Virus record (IMG/VR): IMGVR_UViG_3300017735_000027
Location: 1 to 40,527 of that record
Source: a virus
Length of the DNA: 40,527 bases
Reading direction: 5' to 3' (one strand)
A program made the position numbers and the translations under genes. Within the stretch, counting starts at the first letter, position 1. The number at the start of each line of letters is the position of its first letter. Positions 26,423 to 34,537 of the stretch are shown here, in pieces. The notes under the pieces were generated by a model. That model was given only the letters and a program-made list of their open reading frames with translations. It had not been told where the DNA came from and did not search any database.

Positions 26423-27202
26423 ATGGCAAGTTATGCAAGTTATAAAAAGGTACACGGCGACCAAATGGTTAATGGAACATTAACCGATAATGATATTAAT
26501 TCAAATACATTAAATAATTATGGTGTAAAATGGATATCAGGTGTACCTTGCAGATGTAGCGGCGGTTGCTGTTGCAACTGGACTGTACCTACTGGAGTAT
26601 GCAGATTAACTGTAGACTTATGGGGAGCTGGAGGCAATGGCTCAGGTTCATGTTCGTGTAACAGATGTCATCACTTTAAAGCAGCCATGGGCGGAAGTCA
26701 TAATACCAAAACATTAGGCACAAGACCGGGCTGTACATACAGTTTATGTGCTGCTGGCGTATATAGATGTTTAAGTAGAGAATGTGTAGGATGTAACGGA
26801 TGTACAACTTATGCAAATGGATATAACATGTCAGGCTTTTGTGCTTGCGGTGGTTACAGAGCTGAAGCAAATACTTCATGGTCAACGGCTTGTTTCTATA
26901 CAAATGCATATTGTAGATGTCCAACACACAACAATGGCGAAATGTATGTTGTTCCAAACAATCCAGGATGGTCAACAGCGTCAGGATACTGTCATTGTCA
27001 TACACAAGAAATACACCAAGGTGTTGCACCAATTATTGGGGGAATAAGTACACAAGGCATTAGAGAATGTTGGATACGTTGTGGTAACTTTAGTGTACCA
27101 TACGGAACTGGCGGACAAAGTGCAATGAATACTTATTGCGGACGTTGCTGTGGCCAAGGCGGCACTGGAGGCGGCGGCTTAATTAGAGTAACATATATTT
27201 AG
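26423..27202 (+). CDS. Cys/Gly-rich virion-type protein, copy 2 (27 Cys)
   Basis: A 259-residue paralogue of the previous gene, ten bases downstream, with aaggaatt as ribosome binding site. It keeps the N-terminal MASYASYKKVHGDQMVNGT segment, CRCSGGCCC, WTVPTGVCRLTVDLWGAGGNG, CSCNRCHHF, GCTYSLCAAGVYRCLSREC, CHCH, CWIRCG and YCGRCCGQGGTGG. It has the fewest Cys of the three (27): the Cys before residue 35 is absent, and the Cys-rich central variable region is thinner. The exit strand is GGGGLIRVTYI. The variable centre (about residues 140-205) differs most between copies, which is where a receptor-contacting surface would be expected. Confidence 0.75.
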   Translation: MASYASYKKVHGDQMVNGTLTDNDINSNTLNNYGVKWISGVPCRCSGGCCCNWTVPTGVCRLTVDLWGAGGNGSGSCSCNRCHHFKAAMGGSHNTKTLGTRPGCTYSLCAAGVYRCLSRECVGCNGCTTYANGYNMSGFCACGGYRAEANTSWSTACFYTNAYCRCPTHNNGEMYVVPNNPGWSTASGYCHCHTQEIHQGVAPIIGGISTQGIRECWIRCGNFSVPYGTGGQSAMNTYCGRCCGQGGTGGGGLIRVTYI

Positions 27203-27210
27203 GAACAAAA

Positions 27211-28020
27211 ATGGCAAGTTATAGAAGTTATAAAAAAGTTACAGGAGCACAAATAGCTGACGGGGCAGTTGATACTAACAGCCTGGCGGCAGGAGTGAGA
27301 GACAACTGGTGCGTGAAATGGACATGGGGAAATCCGTGTAGATGTTCAGCAGGATGTTGTTGTCTATGGACAGTACCTAGTCAAGTACGTAACTTAAACT
27401 TTGAACTATGGGGTGCTGGCGGAAACGGAGCAGGAGCATGCTCATGTAACAGATGTCAACACTTTGGACCTCCAGGCGGCGGAGCATACACAAGTAAATC
27501 TATAACTTCAACAGCCGGTTGTACATATAGAATGTGTGCAGCAGGTGTTTATAGATGTTTAAGTAGAGAGTGTAACGGCTGTAATGGTTGTTCATCATTT
27601 GTATGCGGTGCAGGACTTTGTGTTTGTGCATGCGGCGGACAAAGAGGTTGTGCAAACGGTTCTTGGACAGATTCATGTTATTCAAGTATGCCATATTGTG
27701 TTCGACCAGGATGTAACGGTACAAGTGCAAGTGGAGACTATGTAGGTTATACACACGGTGGTAACTTCCAAGGTGCTTCATCATATATGTATCCAGGTGG
27801 TGCTTGTCACTGTTGGAAACACATAGGACACTCAACAGGTGCTGTAGGACTTAATACAGGTTCACCTGAACAAAACTCAAACTACTGCTGGATACGTTGT
27901 GGTTGCTGGATAGCACCATACGGGCAAGGTGGTCAAAGTGCAACATCAAACTATTGCGGTAGATGCTGTGGCCAAGGTGGCACAGGCGGACCGGGATTAG
28001 TCAAACTAACTTTTTACTAA
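27211..28020 (+). CDS. Cys/Gly-rich virion-type protein, copy 3 (31 Cys)
   Basis: A 269-residue paralogue, eight bases after the previous stop. It begins MASYRSYKKVTGAQIADGAV and holds 31 cysteines: CRCSAGCCC, CSCNRCQHF, GCTYRMCAAGVYRCLSREC, CVCACGG, CHCW, CWIRCGCW, YCGRCCGQGGTGG. The exit strand is GPGLVKLTFY. At least about 21 Cys positions align across all three copies by eye. It is the longest copy, with extra residues in the central variable region (about 165-205; GYTHGGNFQGASSYMYPGG). A late-promoter-like double box lies directly downstream, so this gene closes the Cys-rich block. Confidence 0.75.
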   Translation: MASYRSYKKVTGAQIADGAVDTNSLAAGVRDNWCVKWTWGNPCRCSAGCCCLWTVPSQVRNLNFELWGAGGNGAGACSCNRCQHFGPPGGGAYTSKSITSTAGCTYRMCAAGVYRCLSRECNGCNGCSSFVCGAGLCVCACGGQRGCANGSWTDSCYSSMPYCVRPGCNGTSASGDYVGYTHGGNFQGASSYMYPGGACHCWKHIGHSTGAVGLNTGSPEQNSNYCWIRCGCWIAPYGQGGQSATSNYCGRCCGQGGTGGPGLVKLTFY

Positions 28021-28021
28021 G

Positions 28022-28033
28022 AATAAATAAATA
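28022..28033 (+). promoter_or_regulatory. Putative double late promoter box
   Basis: Two overlapping AATAAATA octamers (28022-28029 and 28026-28033) lie in the 36-base gap, 23 bases before the ATG at 28057, followed by aggagag as ribosome binding site. They match the T4-type late promoter core. Confidence 0.55.
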
Positions 28034-28056
28034 GTAATACAGGAGAGAAATATATT

Positions 28057-28785
28057 ATGCCAATGATACAATTTAACTACACTTATAACGTTCCAAACGA
28101 ACTATGTGTAGACCATACTTTTACTGATGGAAATACAAGAACAGCTCAGTATGACGGACCTGATAAACTTTTCTTCATTGTAAACAATGCTACAAACAGA
28201 GAAGAATTAGGACCTATCACAGAGATTGAAAAAAACGACGGAAGACCAATTCCAGATGATTGCAGATATGTAGAAATAGATTGCACAGAACATCCAGAAC
28301 TGTGTCAATTACGTGGGCCGGTAGTTGATGAAATGGAAGAAGATCATACTGGTGAAGCAACACCAACAGGAGCAACTAAGATTACAGGATATGCAGGATT
28401 TACATATCAAACACCTGTGCTACCATATCAGTTTTTACATGATGATCAAGTAACATTTGCCGAAGATGGCACACCAACTATTCCAGTCAAAGAACCTAGA
28501 GATTATATTATGGGTGTTGATGTTGGAAGAGACATTACTTGGGATGATGTTAGAGCAAAACGTAATCAATTCTTAAAAAATAGTGATAGTGAAATCACTG
28601 ATGATATGCCTGCAGCACTGAGAACAGAGTGGGAAACATATCGTCAACGACTACGTGACTGGCCAACAGTAATGCAAAATGCAAATGTTCCGCCAATAAT
28701 GGCGTACTATATGGAACCAATTCAAGTTGGTGCAGATCCAGAAACAGGAATGATTGATCCAGACTCAGATTCAATCGTAATGTAG
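28057..28785 (+). CDS. Probable tail-fibre assembly chaperone
   Basis: A 242-residue protein. The C-terminal part (about 168-208) reads ITWDDVRAKRNQFLKNSDSEI, then WETYRQRLRDWP. This is the recognisable core of the phage tail assembly chaperone family (VRxxRNxxLxxSD...WxxYRQxLRDxP; Pfam family Phage_tail_APC), usually found beside tail-fibre genes. The N-terminal 150 residues are less familiar: an acidic, beta-rich region with CRYVEIDCTEHPELCQ. In this class the N-terminus often contacts the fibre and the C-terminal motif is conserved. Its position right after the fibre and Cys-rich genes suggests it assists folding or trimerisation of one of them. It has its own late-type promoter box and is followed by a terminator. 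Confidence 0.75.
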   Translation: MPMIQFNYTYNVPNELCVDHTFTDGNTRTAQYDGPDKLFFIVNNATNREELGPITEIEKNDGRPIPDDCRYVEIDCTEHPELCQLRGPVVDEMEEDHTGEATPTGATKITGYAGFTYQTPVLPYQFLHDDQVTFAEDGTPTIPVKEPRDYIMGVDVGRDITWDDVRAKRNQFLKNSDSEITDDMPAALRTEWETYRQRLRDWPTVMQNANVPPIMAYYMEPIQVGADPETGMIDPDSDSIVM

Positions 28786-28797
28786 TAAACAAATTTT

Positions 28798-28830
28798 AAA
28801 GCGAGTGTAACAGTAGTTGCATTCGCTTTT
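28798..28830 (+). terminator. Rho-independent terminator
   Basis: The sequence aaagcgagtg (28798-28807) pairs with cattcgcttt (28820-28829), allowing one G-T pair, with a 12-base loop; the 3' arm ends in a TTTT tract (28827-28830). It lies 13 bases after the stop of the chaperone-like gene and insulates the sugar cassette. Confidence 0.75.
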
Positions 28831-28852
28831 CCACCTCATTTGAAAAAACCTC

Positions 28853-28860
28853 AATAAATA
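28853..28860 (+). promoter_or_regulatory. Putative late promoter box upstream of the sugar cassette
   Basis: AATAAATA lies 53 bases before the TTG start at 28914, in the gap between the terminator and the first cassette gene. It is the same octamer as in the other gaps. Confidence 0.45.
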
Positions 28861-28862
28861 TC

Positions 28863-28891
28863 TTGTATAATCACTAATATGGTGTTATAAT
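28863..28891 (+). promoter_or_regulatory. Putative sigma70-type promoter of the sugar cassette
   Basis: TTGTAT at 28863-28868 and TATAAT at 28886-28891 are separated by 17 bases, a good host-type -35/-10 pair. A small dyad (28882-28886 with 28893-28897) overlaps the -10. With the late box just upstream, this would let the cassette be transcribed early as well as late. Confidence 0.5.
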
Positions 28892-28913
28892 AAACACTAT
28901 AAGGAGTTTTAAT

Positions 28914-29936
28914 TTGACAAGATCTACAGCATTTTTTATTAACGGCGGAGCAGGAAGAGTGATATGTTCCTTGCCAGCATTTGAACTATATGAAAAAGAA
29001 AATCCAGACGATGACTTTATCATTGTATGTGAAGGTGGTATGGACTTTTATAAAGGACATCCTACTCTACACAATAGAGCATATGACCATTGGCATAAAG
29101 GATTATTTGAAGAACATATCAAAGATAGAAATTGTGTAACACCAGAACCATATAGGGTTTGGGAATATTACAATCAAAAATGTGATTTAGCACAAGCATT
29201 TGATATTGATATTAATAACAAAGGATTACGTAAAGTTGGTGATCCAAAAATATATGCTAACAAGCAAGAAATTGTACAAGCTGCAACCATTGTTGAAGAA
29301 ATAAAACAAGGTACTGGTAAAGATAAAGTATTAGTAGTACAGCCATTTGGAAGAACAACCGAAACACACGGCGACTTTATTGTAGATCCAACTAGTAGAA
29401 GTTTTCAACTAAACAATATTGTAGATATTATTAACATACTAAAAAAAGAATACGCAATAATTATAATGAGCGAAATCCCAGTTCCGCTAGAAGAAACAGA
29501 AAATAAACAATATCCAGTAGCACAGCCACAAATACCAGATCTACGTATTTGGTCAAGTGTAATTGATGTAGCTGATCACTTTTTAGGATGTGATAGTTTG
29601 GGACAACATATGGTAAAAGCGTTAGGCGGAAGTGCAACTATTATAACAGGATCAACATATCCTATTAATATTTCTTACCCAGATGATCCTAAGTTTGATA
29701 TTATAGACGTAGGTGACGGGAAACGTGTATATGCGCCAATACGTTTAACTATGGAAGAAGAACAAGATAGACACAACGATGAAGTTATGGAACTAACAAC
29801 AAAACAAATAGATGAAATTTGTAATAGTGTAAGAAAACATTTAGGCAAAGGTGCAACAACAAAAGTACCTGAAACTAAAAAACAAATGTCTAAACTAGTA
29901 CCAGGAAATGCAAATTTAGTTGGAGATAAAAAATAA
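28914..29936 (+). CDS. GT9-like glycosyltransferase, possible heptosyltransferase
   Basis: A 340-residue protein with a TTG start, fixed by AAGGAG at 28901-28906 seven bases upstream and the absence of a better ATG. The N-terminus FFINGGAGRVICSLPAFELY matches the GxGD-like opening of GT9/heptosyltransferase proteins. Late in the chain, DHFLGCDSLGQHMVKALGGSATIITGST mirrors the F-x-G-x-DSGxxHxAxAxGxxxxxLxG-T nucleotide-sugar site of that family. The length fits the family (about 320-350). The C-terminal 40 residues are Lys-rich. The canonical DSG reads DSL here, so activity or donor may differ. Transfer of heptose from ADP-heptose is inferred from the HldE, HldD and GmhB genes downstream. Its stop overlaps the next start by one base. 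Confidence 0.65.
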   Translation: MTRSTAFFINGGAGRVICSLPAFELYEKENPDDDFIIVCEGGMDFYKGHPTLHNRAYDHWHKGLFEEHIKDRNCVTPEPYRVWEYYNQKCDLAQAFDIDINNKGLRKVGDPKIYANKQEIVQAATIVEEIKQGTGKDKVLVVQPFGRTTETHGDFIVDPTSRSFQLNNIVDIINILKKEYAIIIMSEIPVPLEETENKQYPVAQPQIPDLRIWSSVIDVADHFLGCDSLGQHMVKALGGSATIITGSTYPINISYPDDPKFDIIDVGDGKRVYAPIRLTMEEEQDRHNDEVMELTTKQIDEICNSVRKHLGKGATTKVPETKKQMSKLVPGNANLVGDKK

Positions 29937-31741
29937 TGAGTCAATGGATTGCTGCAATTACAAGAGGACACAACGGAGGCGTATGTTTACTAAAAGATGG
30001 CGAAATTGTATTTGCTATTGAAGAAGAAAGATTAAGTAGACAAAAATATGATGGCGGTCCTTATGCGGCTATGGTTAAAATTTTAGATTACACTGACAAG
30101 ATTGATTTTTTAGTTATTGCACATACTCAACCAGTTTCAGAAACAGCAGGCAAAGTAGACTTTACAGGAGACGATGTCTATACAGGACTTGCACGTAAAC
30201 TAGGACTAATTGATAATAGTCCAAGCATAGATGTATTAAATCATCCACAAGTAGTTGACCTAAGTCATATACATCATAAACTACATGCCGCATGTGCATT
30301 TTACAGAAGCGGATTTGAAACAGCAACAGCAGTTATTGTTGACGGCGCTGGTACATTTATTCCTACACAAATGGACGGCTGGGATAATATGTTATACGAA
30401 TTAGAAAGTATTTTTACATGTGAATACCCATATAATATAAAAACTATCTGGAAACACTTAGGTGGCAATGGCCCATTCAGAGCTGCATATGTTCCTAATA
30501 TGACTAGTGAAAAGTTTGATGAAGAAGGCACACACGAAGTTATTATTGATGACGGAGCAGGCATTGTTAAAGCATACGAAGCTGTAACACAGTATTGCGG
30601 ATTTAGTGCAATCGAAGCAGGTAAAACTATGGGATTATCACCGTATGGCAAACCTAATGCTAATATTCCTCCTTTATATCATAAAGCTGGCGGAGATTGG
30701 ACCGTAGCAAATGCTAACTTAATTAGGCCAACTTATCCAAATGGTGCTTTAGTAAATGAAAACTTTTTTAAAGAATTACACACACCAGAAGGAACAATGC
30801 AAGACAAACTTGTTGATCTCGAAAATAGAAGAGATTTAGCATATGCATTACAAAGTGAAAGTCAAGAACAAGTACTCAAATTAATTTTAGATGCTGTAGA
30901 ACGTACAGGCAATAAAAACGTTGTAGTAAGTGGCGGTTATGGACTTAACTGTGTTGCTAATTATTACTATTTAGACACCTTAAAAGATATGGATATTAAT
31001 TTATATGTTGAGCCAGTATCTAGTGATGCAGGAACAGCAATTGGTGCAGCATTTATTGCATATCATCAAACATCGCAAAATAAAGAAGTACTACCATTTG
31101 GTGAAAGTTTATATTTAGGTTTGCCTTGTGATTATACAAGCGAACAAATAACTGCAACAGCTGAAAAATATAATGCTACGCTAGAAACAACAGATGTAGA
31201 ATCAGTTGTAAAACTTATGTGCGATAAAAATATTGTAGCAATGTTTCAAGGACGTTCAGAATCAGGACCACGTGCATTAGGTAACAGAAGTCTTATGTAC
31301 GATCCAACAGATCCTAACGGTAAAGATCATGTCAACAAAGTTAAACGTAGAGAATACTTCCGTCCGTTTGCTGGTACTATATTAGCAGAACATGCAGAAG
31401 AATGGTTTGACATGCGTGGAATGAAAGAATCACCGCATATGATGTATGCAATGAATTGCCAACCAGGCATTGGTGAAAAAATTCCTAGTATTATACATGT
31501 TGACGGCACATGCCGTATACAAACAGTAACAAGAGAACAGAATCCATTATACTATGACTACATTAATGAATTCTATAAACAGACAGGTGTTCCTATTATA
31601 TTCAACACATCATTTAACTTAGGCGGAGAACCTTTAGTTGAAACATTAGATGATGCTTTTAGAACTCTTGCTAATAGTGACATTGAATATCTGTACATAG
31701 CAGAACACGGAATTTTAGCAAAGGTAGAAAATGTTAGTTAA
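29936..31741 (+). CDS. NodU/CmcH-family O-carbamoyltransferase
   Basis: A 601-residue protein, full length for the family. It shows the ASKHA-like opening ITRGHNGGVCLLKDGEIVFAIEEERLSRQK, the HxxHHKLHAACAFYRSGF metal/YrdC-type His cluster (about 101-117), GLSPYGKP (about 231-240), VVSGGYGLNCVANYYY (about 330), SSDAGTAIGAAF, and the C-terminal carbamoyltransferase block QGRSESGPRALGNRSLMYDP with REYFRPFAGTIL. These enzymes move a carbamoyl group from carbamoyl phosphate through carbamoyl-AMP to a sugar or antibiotic hydroxyl. Here the acceptor is probably the glycan made by the neighbouring genes. It overlaps the upstream gene by one base and the downstream gene by 11 bases, so it is tightly co-translated. 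Confidence 0.92.
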   Translation: MSQWIAAITRGHNGGVCLLKDGEIVFAIEEERLSRQKYDGGPYAAMVKILDYTDKIDFLVIAHTQPVSETAGKVDFTGDDVYTGLARKLGLIDNSPSIDVLNHPQVVDLSHIHHKLHAACAFYRSGFETATAVIVDGAGTFIPTQMDGWDNMLYELESIFTCEYPYNIKTIWKHLGGNGPFRAAYVPNMTSEKFDEEGTHEVIIDDGAGIVKAYEAVTQYCGFSAIEAGKTMGLSPYGKPNANIPPLYHKAGGDWTVANANLIRPTYPNGALVNENFFKELHTPEGTMQDKLVDLENRRDLAYALQSESQEQVLKLILDAVERTGNKNVVVSGGYGLNCVANYYYLDTLKDMDINLYVEPVSSDAGTAIGAAFIAYHQTSQNKEVLPFGESLYLGLPCDYTSEQITATAEKYNATLETTDVESVVKLMCDKNIVAMFQGRSESGPRALGNRSLMYDPTDPNGKDHVNKVKRREYFRPFAGTILAEHAEEWFDMRGMKESPHMMYAMNCQPGIGEKIPSIIHVDGTCRIQTVTREQNPLYYDYINEFYKQTGVPIIFNTSFNLGGEPLVETLDDAFRTLANSDIEYLYIAEHGILAKVENVS

Positions 31742-32372
31742 TGGAAAAGAAGCAAAAGACTTATCTGGAATAGATTTAGCACAGGATCAAATGATTGTTA
31801 TTGATGATTTGTTCCCACAATATATTATTGAACACACGCATGACTTAGTGTTTAACGGTTACAATTGGTTTTATGGACACACAAGCAACTATCCGGAAAA
31901 TCCAAAAACAGATGTAGGTGCTATACCAGATTGGCCGGAAGTTCCTGCATTCAAACAACAAATTTATCCTCCACAAAGTCCTACAGCAAGCGACTCAGTA
32001 TGGAGCATGATTTATAATGCTGTAGCACAACTGATTCCATTTGAATTAGAAGTAGGTGAAATATTAGTTAACGGACAACAATTTATACACAATACTACAC
32101 CACATTCTGATTGTGATTGTGACAACGGCATTAGTTGGATCTACTATGTAAACAGAGAATGGAAAGAAGAATGGGGTGGAGAAACTGTAATTCAATTAGA
32201 CGGCGAATGGAAAAAAGTTTATCCTAAGCCAGGACGTGTTTTCTTATTCAAAGGAAAAATTCCACATCACGGAAATCCACCAAACGATTCTTACAAAGGA
32301 TTACGTGCAACACTTGTGTACAAAACAATGAGAGCTCAACCATTACCAGCGGCCCAACCCTGGAGAACATAA
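31731..32372 (+). CDS. 2OG-Fe(II) oxygenase-like protein (HxD type)
   Basis: A 213-residue protein. The candidate metal site is H125-S-D127, with the distal His at 179 or 180 (KIPHHGNPP) and Arg192 (GLRATLVYKT) for 2-oxoglutarate. The surrounding strands WIYYVNREWKEEWGGETVI and PKPGRVFLFKG fit the double-stranded beta-helix of the family. It begins inside the end of the carbamoyltransferase gene (11-base overlap). Its opening MLVNGKEAK resembles MIVNGKTQG of the oxygenase at 35849, suggesting related subfamilies. The substrate is unknown: a sugar, a fibre side chain or a nucleotide-linked intermediate are all possible. Confidence 0.75.
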   Translation: MLVNGKEAKDLSGIDLAQDQMIVIDDLFPQYIIEHTHDLVFNGYNWFYGHTSNYPENPKTDVGAIPDWPEVPAFKQQIYPPQSPTASDSVWSMIYNAVAQLIPFELEVGEILVNGQQFIHNTTPHSDCDCDNGISWIYYVNREWKEEWGGETVIQLDGEWKKVYPKPGRVFLFKGKIPHHGNPPNDSYKGLRATLVYKTMRAQPLPAAQPWRT

Positions 32373-32887
32373 TGCGACACGAAATCTTTAGTGTTCCTGT
32401 ATTCATAGACACTGTTGATTTAGAAAAAATTAACATAAGTGATGAAGAAACTGAGCCAACATGGCTTAGCGAAACACCTAGTACATTTACAAAAGAACAT
32501 AAAATTGCACCCGAAACATTTGAATATCTAGTAAGCATTATTTCAAAAAACTTAGAACATTTAGTTGGACCTAATCCAAGATTTGGACCTATATGGCGTA
32601 ACAAGTATAAAGAAACAGATTGGCAAGATATACACATACACCCAAATAGTGCTTGGAGTTTTGTAATATATGAAACTGTTGAAGAATCAAAAACTGTGTT
32701 TATGAATCCTATGTTTAAAGATATACAAAATCATTTAGGCACAAACGTTGAAGGGTTTCCTTTAGATTTTAGACCAGAATTAAAAACAGGAGATATAATT
32801 ATATTTCCTAGTTTCTTAGAACATTATGTACGACCAGGATCTGTTGGAGCAACTATTAGTGGTAACATATATATGGACTACGAATGA
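32372..32887 (+). CDS. 2OG-Fe(II) oxygenase-like protein (HxH type), copy 1
   Basis: A 171-residue protein of the phage/marine-bacterial putative 2OG-Fe(II) oxygenase class. Candidate ligands are H88 and H90 (QDIHIHPNSAWSFVIYE) and H151 (FPSFLEHYVRP). The usual final R-x-S-x-S-x-N strand reads VGATISGNIYM, with no Arg at the expected place, so 2-oxoglutarate binding may be altered. The block LKTGDIIIFPSFLEH is diagnostic of the family. It is joined to the previous gene by a one-base overlap and to hldE by an ATGA overlap (32884-32887). Confidence 0.7.
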   Translation: MRHEIFSVPVFIDTVDLEKINISDEETEPTWLSETPSTFTKEHKIAPETFEYLVSIISKNLEHLVGPNPRFGPIWRNKYKETDWQDIHIHPNSAWSFVIYETVEESKTVFMNPMFKDIQNHLGTNVEGFPLDFRPELKTGDIIIFPSFLEHYVRPGSVGATISGNIYMDYE

Positions 32888-34020
32888 AAGTATTAGTAAT
32901 TGGCGATGTCATTATTGACAAATATATTTACGGCACATCTACACGTATTAGCCCTGAAGCCCCTGTACCTGTAATAACTTATATTGAAGAAAAAGAAACA
33001 AGTGGCGGCGCAGGACTTGTATACGAAAACTTAAAAAGTTTAGGTGTTGATGTAGAAATGTATGACACACTAGAAGATCATAGTGTAAAAACTAGGATTA
33101 TTTGTGATGGGCATTACATAACACGTATAGACGAAGATAAAGATGCAGACTCAAATGCTGTGCTACAAAGAATAAAACAAGCAGACTTTTCAGCCTATGA
33201 TATTGTTGTTCTAAGTGATTACGACAAAGGCACATTAGACAATGCTAAAAAAATTATAAAGCATATTAATAAATTTAATTGTAAAGTAATTGTTGATCCA
33301 AAACGCTATGCACACGACTACGAAGGTGCTTGGTTAGTTAAGCCTAACAACAGTGAATATACTAAGTTTGAGTTTGATGAATGGCAAGGCAATATTATTA
33401 CTACTGATGCAGGACATAGTGTAAGTGCAACAATAGATGATAAGGAATATACTGTACCTGTTAATAACCTAGAAGTAGCAGACGTAACAGGCGCAGGTGA
33501 TTGTTTTATGGCTGCATTTGTTTATAGTTTGACAAAGAATTATACACATAAAAAATGTTTAGAAATTGCTGTTAAAGGATCAACTGAAAGTGTCAAACAT
33601 GCAGGTACATATATACTCAAACAAGAGGATGTAGAAGATACTGTAGTGTTTACTAATGGTGTGTTTGATATACTACATATTGGTCATTTAAAGCTTCTTA
33701 GACACGCTAAAACGCTTGGAAATAGACTTATAGTGGGTATTAACAGCGATAGTAGTGTCAAGCGGTTAAAAGGCGATTTAAGACCCATTAACGGAGAAGA
33801 CACCCGCAAGGAAAGCCTCTTAGAGCTTGGTTTTGTAGATGAAGTTATTGTGTTTGAAGAAGATACACCTTTAGAAGCAATTACCAAATTAGAGCCAGAT
33901 ATTATAGTCAAAGGCGGCGACTATACGTTTGATACTGTAGTAGGAAACCATCTTGCCAAGGTTGTTATTTTTCCTACAGTTGAAGGACATAGCACAACAA
34001 GGATGATAAATGATTTATGA
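32884..34020 (+). CDS. hldE: Compact bifunctional heptose kinase/adenylyltransferase HldE
   Basis: A 378-residue fusion. Residues 1-250 are a PfkB-type sugar kinase: GDVIIDKYIYG, RISPEAPVPV (identical to the segment I recall in E. coli HldE), VVLSDYDKG, DPKRY and the catalytic DVTGAGDCF (200-208). Residues about 254-378 are a cytidylyltransferase-fold adenylyltransferase: TNGVFDILHIGH (HxGH at 265-268), GINSDSSVKRLKGD, FEEDTP, KGGDY and STTRMI. Known HldE phosphorylates D-glycero-D-manno-heptose 7-phosphate at C1 and later adenylylates heptose 1-phosphate to ADP-heptose; GmhB acts between. E. coli HldE is about 477 residues. Here the kinase domain is shorter and the inter-domain linker is almost absent, but all signature motifs remain. 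It overlaps both neighbours. Confidence 0.92.
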   Translation: MKVLVIGDVIIDKYIYGTSTRISPEAPVPVITYIEEKETSGGAGLVYENLKSLGVDVEMYDTLEDHSVKTRIICDGHYITRIDEDKDADSNAVLQRIKQADFSAYDIVVLSDYDKGTLDNAKKIIKHINKFNCKVIVDPKRYAHDYEGAWLVKPNNSEYTKFEFDEWQGNIITTDAGHSVSATIDDKEYTVPVNNLEVADVTGAGDCFMAAFVYSLTKNYTHKKCLEIAVKGSTESVKHAGTYILKQEDVEDTVVFTNGVFDILHIGHLKLLRHAKTLGNRLIVGINSDSSVKRLKGDLRPINGEDTRKESLLELGFVDEVIVFEEDTPLEAITKLEPDIIVKGGDYTFDTVVGNHLAKVVIFPTVEGHSTTRMINDL

Positions 34021-34528
34021 TATTTTACCTACTAAAGTATATGTAAAGCAAGCAGAAAAATTTGATGCTATACAAAAAGAAGTTGAAACAGCTATAGCTA
34101 AAAGTGAGTTTGGTTATCAACCCGAGTGGGGCAAAACTGTAAAATTAAGTAACTTTAAAGATTGGTCAAATTGCATTATTGATCGATGTGAAATGACATC
34201 TTTAAAAGAAGAGATATATAATTCAGTATGTGATTATGCACAGCGCGAATTGCGTTACGTATGTAATTCTTGGATAGCAAAATATGATAAAGGAGACTAT
34301 GCACAAATACATAGTCATTATCCTGCAACATATTCGGGGTGCTACTATTACGACATTGGCGACATTGATAGTTGTCATTTCTTTTTCGATAATGATTATA
34401 ATAGATGCCAGTTAGCTGTTGAAAATGGACATATCATTATTTTTCCAAGTCATTTAAAACATGGGGTTACTACTAACGAAACAGATAATTCAAAATTTAC
34501 TGTTGCATTTAATTTAGCTGTGTATTAA
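34010..34528 (+). CDS. 2OG-Fe(II) oxygenase-like protein (HxH type), copy 2
   Basis: A 172-residue protein. The candidate ligands are H101 and H103 (YAQIHSHYPATYSGCYYYD) and H151 (IIIFPSHLKHGV). The last strand SKFTVAFNLAVY has Lys where Arg is usual in this group. The plan and length match the proteins at 32372 and 35849, which suggests a within-cassette family. It starts 11 bases before the hldE stop and ends nine bases before hldD, being wedged between two heptose genes. That placement favours a role in the same product, but the substrate cannot be read from sequence. Confidence 0.75.
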   Translation: MIYDILPTKVYVKQAEKFDAIQKEVETAIAKSEFGYQPEWGKTVKLSNFKDWSNCIIDRCEMTSLKEEIYNSVCDYAQRELRYVCNSWIAKYDKGDYAQIHSHYPATYSGCYYYDIGDIDSCHFFFDNDYNRCQLAVENGHIIIFPSHLKHGVTTNETDNSKFTVAFNLAVY

Positions 34529-34537
34529 GGGATTAAC

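Noticed and set aside
25630-28020. Metallothionein or eukaryotic-like Cys-rich toxin
   Set aside because: The proteins are far longer, Gly-rich, lack signal peptides, and have fibre-like entry and exit strands. Metal binding remains possible but not as a metallothionein.
28840-28871. Promoter TTGAAA (28840-28845) with TATAAT (28866-28871)
   Set aside because: The spacer is 20 bases, too long for a good sigma70 promoter. The pair 28863/28886 with a 17-base spacer is better.
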